DNA from: Phanerodontia chrysosporium
Taxonomy: Eukaryota; Basidiomycota; Agaricomycetes; Polyporales; Phanerochaetaceae
Direction: 5' to 3'
Assembly (NCBI GenBank): GCA_001910725.1
Contig: MJGA01000018.1
Location: 620,001-684,000 of the forward strand
DNA length: 64,000 nucleotides
Shown here: positions 32,101 through 39,299 of the stretch, piece by piece
Layout of the letters: each line of letters opens with the position of its first letter
How positions within the stretch are numbered: position 1 is the stretch's first letter
Made by a program: the position numbers and the translations under genes
The notes under the pieces: model-generated
Told to the model about the DNA's origin: nothing
Seen by the model: the letters and a program-made list of their open reading frames with translations, nothing else
Database searches by the model: none

Positions 32101-34426
32101 GCAAGGGGACTCGGAGGCTATTGACATGAATACCATCGATGCGATCACGCTCTCGCGCGAGGTCGTCAAGACCGTCGATGCGCACCGTACCTGTGTGTAC
32201 GTGAGGGGCGCGGGCGGTCTGTCGTTTAGGACAGTTACGGGAGGTATGTCCCTGTTCCTTACAGTTGAAGCACATGTTCTCGGCACGCATATGGTCTAAT
32301 TCCTCTTTGGTATAGGTGCGTGTATGAGAACGGCGAGACTGCGGGTTAGTGGTCTGGGACCCTGTAGGGGTCGCGCGTCGCGAACTAGGGGCCTTCGGAA
32401 GGTCTGAACGCGTCGCGTTACCTGAAGGTCGAGGTTTAGGGGCATTCGGGGAGGAATCAGACGGTCGCCATGGCTCCGCGCGGCCGTCGCGGCTGGCAAA
32501 TCGTCCCCAGGTTCGTCCAGGTATTTTCCCACTGAATTCACGCTCCTCACGCTGTTGCGCTTCATAGGACGTTTCCCGTCGCTCAGCATACTTGACCAGC
32601 CGTTCAAGGCTGGTCAACTCCTGGCTAAGGCCCTTCTCACGCAAATAGTTACGTATATATTGGTGAGTCCCCTTCCAAAAGATTCCAGTAAGCTGACGCG
32701 AGGTAACGTCAGGGAATCGCACGGCTAGAGTCTCGAGATCACGAACGAAGTCGCGCACGGTTCGACGACCTTGGGTAGCGGTTTCGAGCTTCAAACGGAG
32801 GCGTTCTTTGTAGTCTGGCGGGAAGCAATAGTCAAAAAGACCCTTATATAATTGCTTGACCGTCCACTTGTGCTGCCGTGTAGAGACATGTTTCATAAAG
32901 AATTTACTGGCTTTCCCAGACATATAATTCACTATGACTTTGAGTACCAGATGGTCCTTATCTTTGAGCCCTACTAGTTCAGCCCAGGTATCAACTTCGT
33001 AGCTCCAGTGGTCGAGAACGTCGATGTCGGCCTGGCCATCGTAGATAAAAGGAGTTTTGATCTTCACGCCCTTCATGGCGCGCCTAATTTCACGCTGTCT
33101 CTTCCTAGCTTCTGCTTGTTTGCGTGACCTCGATTCCGTCTTCCGTACCTTCTCGCCTGGTTGTTCTTGCGCAGAGGAGGACGTCTCTGAGGAGCCAGAA
33201 ACGGACGATTGGTCGCTGGAAGAGTCACTCGAACTGGAAGAACCATCATCGTCGCCGGACGACGAGCTAGGAGGCGGCGTGCCATCGGATCCACCATCAT
33301 CATCAGCCTCGACGCTGGCTCGGAACCATCCTCCTGCGGGCAATTCGGAACTGTCGCGTTGGTAAGATCGGGGGGTGACTGGTGATGACAGGTGTGTAGA
33401 GCCGTGGCTAGGGGACGACTGATGAGGAGTGTTATCTGCCCCGGAGGGAGGTTCTTTGGCGACGAACTGCCTCAGAAATTCATGATAATCGGGTCCTCGT
33501 TCTTTAGGATCAACACCCTTGCCCTTGGAAGCCAAATCATCCTCCGGTTCATCGACCTCTACAATTACCGCCATAACTGGGGCAGAAGACTGGCCGGGTT
33601 TATGACAGGTAAGTGCTTGACTGTACAATACCCGGGATTCTTGCTGAGCCTCCAGCAGTTGTTCGACTTCGTCATCTGAGTCTATGGCGGGATCGAACTC
33701 CTCAAGATCATAGGTCAGCCGGGGGGTATCGTCCTTGACGGGAACAGTATCTGTTGCCCAGGACGCCGGTATGGGACCAAAATCATCTTCTGCGGTACGA
33801 TTCTCGCACAACTCAAACCAATCAGGCAGCAGGAAGCGAGAAGGTTGTACGGGAATAGGTGCGTAGACTTGCACCGTCGCCTGTCGAGCCGGCTTTCTAA
33901 CCGTTTGCCATCCTTTGGAATCAACCGAGGACGTCTCTACGATCCGGCCAGGCTGGAAGTTACGCCAGGTAAGCGCTTTCATGGAATTTCCGTCATGAAC
34001 TACTGCAGAATTATCTACAGGACTCGAAGGAGGCGCAGCCGGGTAGGCAGGCTCCTGAGATTTAGGACGGGTCGCCTGTTTAAGAGCTGGCTTGCTCTGG
34101 CGCCCTCCCGTCAACGTACGCCCTCCATCCGGACGCGGGGCCTCCCCCGCCGGGCCGCTAGCTTTCGCATAGCGATGGGCACGTCGAGTCGCTCTGCCAG
34201 TGATGGCGGCGTACTCGGAATCCTGAACACCCCACCGCCGAGCCAAGGAAGCTTCGGAAGCATCATCGACGGGGGTGACAGATAGGATAGGAGCGCTCGC
34301 GGACAAGACATCCGCGCCGTGCGCAACCTGCTCGCGAGTCTCGACCTGCGAGTCTCTAGCGAGATGTGAGACCTGGGGACCACCGACCGAGGCCGTGGTC
34401 TGATCCTTCTTGTAGGTCTTCACCAT
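26141..34426 (-). CDS. Gag-pol polyprotein of the chromovirus, single 2761-aa frame
   Basis: Domain order is as in Ty3 chromoviruses. An acidic, Ser-rich N-terminal region covers about 1-450. Retrotransposon Gag is at about 455-630 (FIYDGQADIDVLDHW to YAERRETSYEAQQ). A CCHC knuckle, MCFNCKEQGHTSRNC, is at about 715. The protease active site ALVDTGSMADF is near 1103. Reverse transcriptase has FMDVYLDDIVIYSDS near 1420. RNase H includes LVTDASLTGASGY near 1578. The integrase zinc finger (H-x-H, C-x2-C) is near 1955, with catalytic D in IDFVGPLP, D in IVSDRDSLF and E in TDGATERANR. A chromodomain follows at about 2317-2372 (EWAVDRVLSHSGRG, IQWTNGDITWLPYSEARHL). Some 385 more residues of unknown function come after it. 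Gag and Pol share one frame, so protein ratio must be set by processing. No stop or frameshift is seen. Confidence 0.95.
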   Translation of the reverse strand: MVKTYKKDQTTASVGGPQVSHLARDSQVETREQVAHGADVLSASAPILSVTPVDDASEASLARRWGVQDSEYAAITGRATRRAHRYAKASGPAGEAPRPDGGRTLTGGRQSKPALKQATRPKSQEPAYPAAPPSSPVDNSAVVHDGNSMKALTWRNFQPGRIVETSSVDSKGWQTVRKPARQATVQVYAPIPVQPSRFLLPDWFELCENRTAEDDFGPIPASWATDTVPVKDDTPRLTYDLEEFDPAIDSDDEVEQLLEAQQESRVLYSQALTCHKPGQSSAPVMAVIVEVDEPEDDLASKGKGVDPKERGPDYHEFLRQFVAKEPPSGADNTPHQSSPSHGSTHLSSPVTPRSYQRDSSELPAGGWFRASVEADDDGGSDGTPPPSSSSGDDDGSSSSSDSSSDQSSVSGSSETSSSAQEQPGEKVRKTESRSRKQAEARKRQREIRRAMKGVKIKTPFIYDGQADIDVLDHWSYEVDTWAELVGLKDKDHLVLKVIVNYMSGKASKFFMKHVSTRQHKWTVKQLYKGLFDYCFPPDYKERLRLKLETATQGRRTVRDFVRDLETLAVRFPDVTSRQLTGIFWKGTHQYIRNYLREKGLSQELTSLERLVKYAERRETSYEAQQREEREFSGKIPGRTWGRFASRDGRAEPWRPSDSSPNAPKPRPSGNATRSDLPKAPSSRRATPTGSQTTNPQSRRSHTRTYTKEELDHMRAENMCFNCKEQGHTSRNCPKRQTARAPHVHTGTVRIDGLDDLARERDRIDGIHVNSLRVPLRELNNEPNPDNRWFQVDPRYAIPEVEAWCLAAVDPAEAVRCEIAVRARFVAYHTSPVSWAILDAVMPLLSYEVTLEELQNGISFQMVQRRAIRAAEDSRVVRSLAESIFYVLERDEPSDLNAEARVHLALIPGGYCLTDSVSGQSCFIDWSLAHPSSPADYDDERFAHLPFALAESAELNHRLVRAFGRAFAQRLDSEPVVTPSVAPIQGGFLVSIPMFEFSVFISHSTAILGSFNAPEIIDDLLWELECTQENNARLERRRRRRHRLLLGAVRPRPRGGAARTRTPQAEGVDALERNASKTVDFRRNLPKLLVIEVHVNGSPVRALVDTGSMADFVSTTLVDQLKLSTSVLAKPLPLQLAVHGSRSKVNCSTTVQFTYQDIDGPRRFDVVNLDNYDMILGTPWIYQHRVMVGLNPMRIAVGSAQPLPMRGDDVTYISSAVAELVEDRLEPLRAQLRREASDLCPDTALTALPPLRAVNHTIPLIDESKTYSWRPSKCAEALKPAWRDKKEAYLRSGRWRIVSATNALPLLIIPKPPKQPGDPPRIRCCVDKREQNANTRKLAAPLPDIDAILRNVTRCRFRSLIDGVDAFEQIRVVPEHVNRTAFTTPDGTMESLVIQQGDCNGPATYQTLMNHVFAPYLGVFMDVYLDDIVIYSDSAEEHIRHIRQVFDVLRREKLYLSPDKMQFFASRLKILGHVIDEHGIVMDPHKVDAVVNWKVPTNKGLLSSFLGAVGYLAPDCPGIRIPMGVLAPLTGCKKTWSWTATHQRAFDEVKAVVHRWRNHHRVALDYTTGAPAINLVTDASLTGASGYVCQGDDLASARVVAFWSGKFTSAQQNYAVHEQELLAVIESLKRFRNLLHGTPFRICTDHKALEFLVHQKHLSPRQCRWLDVLNEFDFTIRYIPGNTNHLADALSRIYSDEPAGVVRAPSEYVSSDADDGHTHPDSLRRALAAASPVYTGAALLASAEVNTRPRRVSHQPGYYRELLTNGRPDPLSASPSVSQLPPARTGSRRRGRRSAPAAPRSASPAPAVSEPPFSSTDSSGSVDALLEDDTAVNDIPLDPSVPPADSVLSSAPPSLAHSEGGEAVLSSTPSLPHGSGALPRSLLPDFSGLDLVDLVRGRYAEDPFFRPILTRPSDFKGFQVDSGLIFLTRTDAPPVLCVPDVLIGGRAARELVISHAHSLLAHLGSRKTIEYLRSEVWWKTLVVDIKRFCSSCGVCATSKGSTTSPLGLLRPLEVPRRPWESIGIDFVGPLPASSNRLGEFDMICVVIDHLTSMVHLIPTRQNYRATDVADVVFEYVYKLHGLPDRIVSDRDSLFTSTFWRRLHELLRTELRLSSAYHPQTDGATERANRTMTQMLRQCVSADQTDWVSRLPAIEFAMNSARSDTTGFSPFYLNYGQNPRALPWQVNTPYPGVRIFAERMKTAIMAAHDAIIGARVRQAVQANKHRRPAPFRPGDLVYLSTANLRLPRARARKLVPKFLGPFRVSAELEPGSSYRLELSPELARRGIHDVFHASLLRPHVPNDDRRFPGRQFHQIPGFGDTPTEWAVDRVLSHSGRGTSADFEIQWTNGDITWLPYSEARHLEALDAYCEAMGIHSAKHLPFFTRSADSPAGEDSVSVSCLRLTPPVSSSDFLLVPGPLALSSINQLLSAAVSPRWTRSLDPSQSALLPCPAGAPRPASDALMPSTPTVPNPLPASEWTASRKVKCAEWVAAFFRCIQGRGSYPGSPPRGYYEHYKPSNPDAPLPEDFVHVLMKQQSPSPSTPCGFIRACGAANLPITSTEARSAAPPAAPPAPSTVSATAGMSMSGDALQVFLQHQADTLRDVTLHTTKLLMERDGRRSRGRSFSDRSLFSRVGPKVSSPLRPSVALPLTVIVVRQDKHRAFHAGKKKYRRRRKQPAGAAGTSDPDAASSSSGPSEPSPDSLFVEDAPPAPVQVDADTPMTDASRPPSPAPSSSPSGYQPSETDTRLADAFDPSIDSDEVFY

Positions 34427-34550
34427 GTTGTAGGTACCTATAAAAATGCAAATAAAATTCCACGAACGAGAGGAATGTTCGGGTGATCAGTCCGAACAGC
34501 GGTAGGGTAGGGGGATAGTGTATCGAGAAGAGAAAAAGACACTCAAAAAA

Positions 34551-34975
34551 TGTAAGGCTCCGCTTATGTAAGGCGCTAGACGAGTCGAGTTATCGGTGAG
34601 TCTTGCGGTTACTTGCTGAGCCTCGAGGATGAGACTTCGGGAGGTCGAGAAGTTCAGACGAGGATAGAGTGGGGAAGGTCTCGATTCTCGAGAAGCTACC
34701 GTACACCCAGGCTTTTCTACACTATATATATCCTACCAAGATACCTAGTCAGAGAGGAGGGACCGAGCAGGGCCCGAAACGAAGTCACTACCGAGTCAAA
34801 AGGAGGTGAAGGGAGTCAGAGGGATATGAAATGGGATAAAAGAAAGGAATACGAAACACAGGGGCGCGAAGAGGGCGCGAGGCCCAGACCGACGAGGCGG
34901 GCGCGCGCGCCGATGGCATCAGCGCCACGAGGTCCTGTCGTCGAAAAGGGTAAGGGTTAGCGCCAGACCCTTACA
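34551..34975 (-). repeat. 5' LTR of the chromovirus
   Basis: 425 bp. The element reads leftwards from here, and the TATATATA box at about 34724-34731 is the probable promoter. It is followed outside by TCCAT. Confidence 0.95.
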
Positions 34976-36211
34976 TCCATAACGCGCACACTATCAGACT
35001 CACTACCGACCATGTTCGCTCTTTCCCTGAACTTTGCATCTCCATCAACCTCTAGGCCAAAGCATCGAGCCGCAAAGCCAAATATCGTTCCCTCAACTTC
35101 CATCGCGTTCTTTGTCAGCCCATGGTGTCTCCTTCGAAGAGCCGCACCTCCCGCTGTCCGTCCGGGCGGTCCCCATACATTCGGTACAGGTTATGTGCGC
35201 AGCGCGGCGAGAGCGTGGTATCTCCAGTACCATGTAGAAGAAGGACCGGGCGGGGCGCCAGCTGTGCGATACCCTCCGTCTCGGCTGTCTGGGACGCGAC
35301 GGTCGCGACGCCGAGGACGCGCTCCTTCTCCTTTGCAGCGACGGTGAAGCACGGTGCGCCGCCGAAGGACCAGCCGACGAGCACGAAGTGCTGTGCCTGG
35401 AAGTGGTCGCGGAGATAGTCCATGCTGGCGACGACGTCTGGCGTGCAGTATTTATTCCGCGCGGGCTGGCGGTAGTCGAGCCGCACGCAGGGGATGTGGA
35501 GCAGCGATGCGAATTTGTCGGCAAGTGAGGGGTATATGCCTAGGCTAGGCTCAGTATACAACCCGGGTTTCAGGGAAGTGCTCGACTCACCGCCGTCCGG
35601 GCCCGCTGACGCCTCCCCCAGCTCCCGAAATGAGGATTGCCGCTAACCCTTTCGTAGACTCGGGGTCATAATCTTGCGGAGCGTGCAAAATCGCGGGAGC
35701 AACATGGTCTAATGGATCGTGTACCTTGATATCCACACTCTGGGCGAATACGCGCTTGAGTGAAGCGGGCGGAGCGTTTGGAGGGTGAAGCGGTCGGAGC
35801 GAGGACGCTGCACGCACTGCCATCTTCGTATGCGAAGGTACGAAAGCAGGAAAAGGTTGCAGGCTCTGGTAGTTGAAAAGTTGTAAAGTTCACTTCGTCT
35901 AGCATGCAGCCATCCAAACGGATCTACTGGATTATGACACCAGCCATGACCGCGGCCAGCACCTGACTGTAACCAACATCGTCGGTGGCATACAGGCTCC
36001 GCAAGCCGCTCCACGAACAGTATTCGTACGCAATAATCGCTGATGTTCGGAAAGATACTGGGATATACGTAGTCAGACTAGCTAGCAAGAACTGGATGAT
36101 GCCAACTCTCGCTCGCGCCCCTCCGAGGTCCCACGTGGCGTAGTTCACACGATGACGTCCTAGGCTTGGATGGCGGTGGGCGCCCGCAGGGTGACCGTCC
36201 TCCGTCTTGAC

Positions 36212-38039
36212 ATGGACTTTCAGAGTCTTCCAACTGAGATACTCGAGCGCATCCTCGGACAATGCAGCTTCGAAGACCTCATTCGATGGCAGCGGGTAAA
36301 CGGCCTCCTTTCCAGATGTCCTCGATTGCAGAGCGACTCGCTGACGCGTCATCCAGACATGTCGACTCTTCCATGGTGTGATTACCACGTCTCCGCTGCT
36401 TACCTACATCGTCGAGCTTGGCATGGCGGGATACACCGACGAGCATGTTAGCCCAAGCTGCAGCCGCGCCACGCGCCGACGCATGCTCGCGGACGCACAG
36501 CGCCTCTGGAAGCGCGCGGCGGCCTTCAAACTCGTGCAGACCCGCGCCTTCAGCCAGCTCTCCTACTGGCCGGTGCGATACGGCGTGCTGCTGCGCGCTG
36601 CACCGCGCTCAGACGACGACGCGGCCACGCACGGCGAAGAGACACGCCTCGACATCGACGTCGTCGGTCAGGGCCCAGGCGCGCCGACGCAAGGCTGGCG
36701 CGTGACGCTGCCCGTCGGCGAGAGTGGCATCCTGCACATTGACCCGGCGGAGGACCTCGTCGTCGTGCGCACCCCGCGCGACGCGATGCCGCTCCGCGAG
36801 GCGCTCGCCTTCTTCAGCTGCGCACCACTCTCGCTGCGCACCGGCCGCACTCACCCCCGCGCGCGCGAGCCGCGGCTGCGCTTCCGCCTCTCCGATCGCG
36901 TGCAGTCGCGCCCGCACTACACCCGCGTGCAGGTGCACGGCGCGACGCTCGCTGTCAGCATGGCGAGCGGCATCGCATTCTTCACCGAAATCGTCGTCTT
37001 CGACTGGACTTCCGGCGACCAGATCGCCGTGAGCGCGCTTGCTTTCCGTTCGAGGGCGATATTCTAACCTTTTCCACAGAGCTTCACTTCGGCGACGAAC
37101 ACGCACTGCACATGGGGAGACCCCGCCGTGCTCATCTCGCCGCGGTGCTTCCTGCTCGCGAGCTACGAACGCACAGACCAGACGCCGAGGATTGAAGTCC
37201 ACACAATTGACGAGGCACTGCCGCCCCGCGAGGACGGCATGCGCCCGACGACCCACATCGTATCGTTCTGCCTGCCGCGTACGCGCGACAGCGATGTGCG
37301 TCTGATCATGACTCCCTCGAGCCCGCATCGCCTGTGGGCGCCCGGCGACGCAGGCGCGGGCTTCCTCGAGACGCGCCAGGACTGCCTGATGCTCCGCGTG
37401 TACATCAGCAGCACGCAGGCGCAGCTTCAGGACGCAGGCTTCTTCGTCCCGCTCCGTCTCTTCCTGCGCGAATCCGACGCGTTCTACGCAGAATCACCGG
37501 CGGAGCGGGCGACGTACGAGACGCGCGTCGTGCGCAGCAAACAGTGGATGCACCAGACGCGCTGGCTGACGAACGAGCCAGGTTCGTGGCAGAGTGAAGT
37601 CCGCCGGAACCAGAACGGTGCGGGCTCACGGTACGCCTTTCCGAAGTACATCGTCGACTTTTCCCCACTCGAGCTCGCAAAAGAAGTTTATAACCGCAGG
37701 AAATCGGAGCCTGGGATCTCCAGCTTCGACAGCGACGTAGAAGGTTATACGACTCACTGTGATACATCGCAGTTGACATACGCTGGAGGCGCCGTCCTCT
37801 TCGATTCGGAATTCACATTCTCGCTGCCGTACCGAGAGAAAAAGCTGCCGCAGTTGCCGGAGTACTCTCCGGACAGCGATTTGCAGTTAATCGGCGATAA
37901 ACTAGTCAGTGTCGAGGTCAGTACCCTGAACCCTCTCGGATGATTCGCAGAGGTTCACTCTACCCATTGACAGGGAGGCGCATTAGACGAGGTAAAGATC
38001 TATCAGATTGTTCCGGAACCTTTCGAGATTACAGAATAG
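36212..38039 (+). CDS. F-box protein, 552 aa
   Basis: Four exons (36212-36295, 36357-37028, 37080-37916, 37974-38039) join in frame. The N-terminus MDFQSLPTEILERILGQCSFEDLIRWQR followed by TCRLFHGVITTSPLLTYIVELG is a typical basidiomycete F-box, with LP-x-E-I-L and the conserved Trp and Arg, split by an intron inside the motif. The remaining 490 residues form the variable substrate-recognition part. They have the family's recurring blocks ALREALAFFSC-like and FDWTSGDQIA and a C-terminal EVKIYQIVPEPFEITE. By family analogy it would link SKP1 of an SCF ubiquitin ligase to an unknown target. No WD40 or regular LRR pattern is visible. Splice sites are canonical. It is divergent from the hydrolase gene and convergent with the NTF2-like gene, whose stop lies 51 bp away. 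Confidence 0.82.
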
Positions 38040-38090
38040 GAGATCCTAGTCCATGAATTGCAACACGACTCCGCTGCTCCAAGCGCTACC

Positions 38091-38883
38091 TTAGAAGGTC
38101 TTCTCCGGGGCCTTGTCAGTACCGCTGTTATACTTCTTGACGTCGGCATGGTATTCCTCGCGATCGTCCTTCTTGAAGTACTGAACATCCTCATTATCCA
38201 TGTTCCCCGCCACTTTGTCCGCCTGCCACTTCTTGAACGCGAAGCCGGGACCAGTGTGCGAGTAGTCCTTGTGGTTCGCCTGGTCCTTGTGGTACTTGAC
38301 TTGAATAAAGTCCGAGTCCTGGGTTGCAGGGTCGAGCGACAACGAGACGATGGCGTTGATGGTGGTGGACTTGATACCGCCAGGGAAGGTCCAAGTCTAC
38401 ATCAACGCTGTAAGCGCTATCCTGGCATCAGACACTGCGTCTCACCTGTTCGTTCTTGAACTGGATAAGGCCCGGCTCGTTTACGACGACTTCGTAGCCT
38501 TCGTTGACGCTCGACTTGAAGAGCTTCGGGAGAGCGAACCACTGGCCGGCCATCTTGTAGCGGTCATTCGCATAGACGAACTGGTCGTCGTAGACGCAGT
38601 CGGGAGTGTAACGCTCGACGCGGCGGCGCGTGGGCTGGCATGAGTACAGCGCCAGAATGTCGTCGAGCAGCGCCTGCCGGTTCGGTGGGAGTGGAATTGA
38701 CTTGGAGGGGTCCGGATGGTAATCGTCTGAGGTGTGCGTCTGCCGCACCTCGAAGTGCTCGCCGGGAAGCGACGAGTCGGTCGGGAGCGTGTTCGTGGAC
38801 ATCGTCGTCGCGGACATGGTACGATAGGTGTTCAGAGTGAGTCTTGCGATGCGCGGTGAGGATGCACGGATGGCTGAGAGCAT
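38091..38883 (-). CDS. NTF2-like (SnoaL-type) fold protein, possibly mitochondrial
   Basis: Exons 38883-38446 and 38396-38091 join with phase 0 to 247 aa. After about 60 residues comes an NTF2-like cone: NRQALLDDILALYSCQPT (helix), CVYDDQFVYANDRYKMAGQWFALPKLF and GYEVVVNEPGLIQFKNEQTWTFPGG. It is followed by NAIVSLSLDPATQDSDFIQVKY and a basic C-terminus. Such proteins are common and uncharacterised in agaricomycetes. Starting at the upstream ATG (38883) gives an Arg/Ser/Leu-rich, acid-poor leader, MLSAIRASSPRIARLTLNTY, that looks like a mitochondrial presequence. Starting at 38817 (MSATTMSTNT) would give a cytosolic protein. A TATATA at 38953-38958 (complement) lies 70 bp upstream and allows either start. 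Confidence 0.7.
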
Positions 38884-39299
38884 GCTGAGACTTACTACAG
38901 TCGTGGACGGGAGAGAGAAGGTTTGGGTAAATGCCTCGCGGATGCTCGACGTTATATACTGCATACTGGCTTGCCCTATGATGTAGCGGTGTGGGGCACG
39001 GTGACGACGCTCTGGAGGGGAGACCGGTCGCTGCTGCTTCTGCTGGCGGGAGATCGCGCGGGCGACGACGCATTCCGTTTGCGGAAGAGGCATCAATCGA
39101 TCCAAGCCCGACTTGCTTCTCGAATTGGACAAATATGGATACGCATCTGCCATATGTGAGTGGAAGGGTGAAATGCCTGTGAGGACTTTGCAAAGGTACC
39201 GGTACTGTCGCCAATATCGTAGGCTTTCGAGTGAGAGGATGCTCATAAACCCAAAGATGACGTGCCTCACAGGTCACCCGATAATAATTTGTTGGGTGA

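Larger units (their letters stand above)
25650..34975 (-). mobile_element. Complete Ty3/Gypsy chromovirus, 9.3 kb
   Basis: Two 425-bp direct repeats (25650-26074 and 34551-34975) appear identical by eye, begin TGTAAGG and end CTTACA. The element is flanked by the 5-bp duplication TCCAT (25645-25649 and 34976-34980). Between them one uninterrupted gag-pol frame runs on the minus strand. Next to the 3' LTR is a purine-rich GGAGGGCGAA, a polypurine-tract candidate. The bases just inside the 5' LTR read TTTTTTGAGTGTC on the minus strand, so the usual TGG start of a tRNA primer-binding site is missing. Intact ends, duplication and frame point to a recent insertion that may still be active. Confidence 0.96.
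25608..35823 (-). pseudogene. Alpha/beta hydrolase gene split by a chromovirus and carrying a frameshift
   Basis: The gene reads on the minus strand. Exon 1 (35823-35591) begins MAVRAASSLRPL and contains KVHDPLDHVAPAILHAP and AILISGAGGGVSG, the oxyanion-side turn. Exon 2 (from about 35544) has IYPSLADKFASLL, the nucleophile elbow GWSFGG and RPVLLLHGTGD (acid region). At about 35121-35127 the frame breaks: FEGDTMG-stop is read where this family has F-E-G-D-x-H-G-L-T, and one missing base would restore it. The next frame continues LTKNAMEVEGTIFGFAARC to VGSESDSVRVM. There, at 34976, the chromovirus is inserted. Its far side (25649-25608) carries the last 13 codons and stop, ending EGHDLEGGEHL. 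Two independent lesions thus disrupt a KANL3/Tex30-like serine hydrolase. The exon 1/2 junction is uncertain. Confidence 0.72.

Noticed and set aside
26457..34285. Numerous 60-230 codon plus-strand frames across the chromovirus
   Set aside because: All lie opposite the uninterrupted gag-pol frame and show no domain.
36609..37328. 239-codon minus-strand frame over the F-box gene
   Set aside because: Low-complexity R/A/V-rich antisense frame in GC-rich coding DNA; the plus-strand gene has a proper F-box and splice sites.
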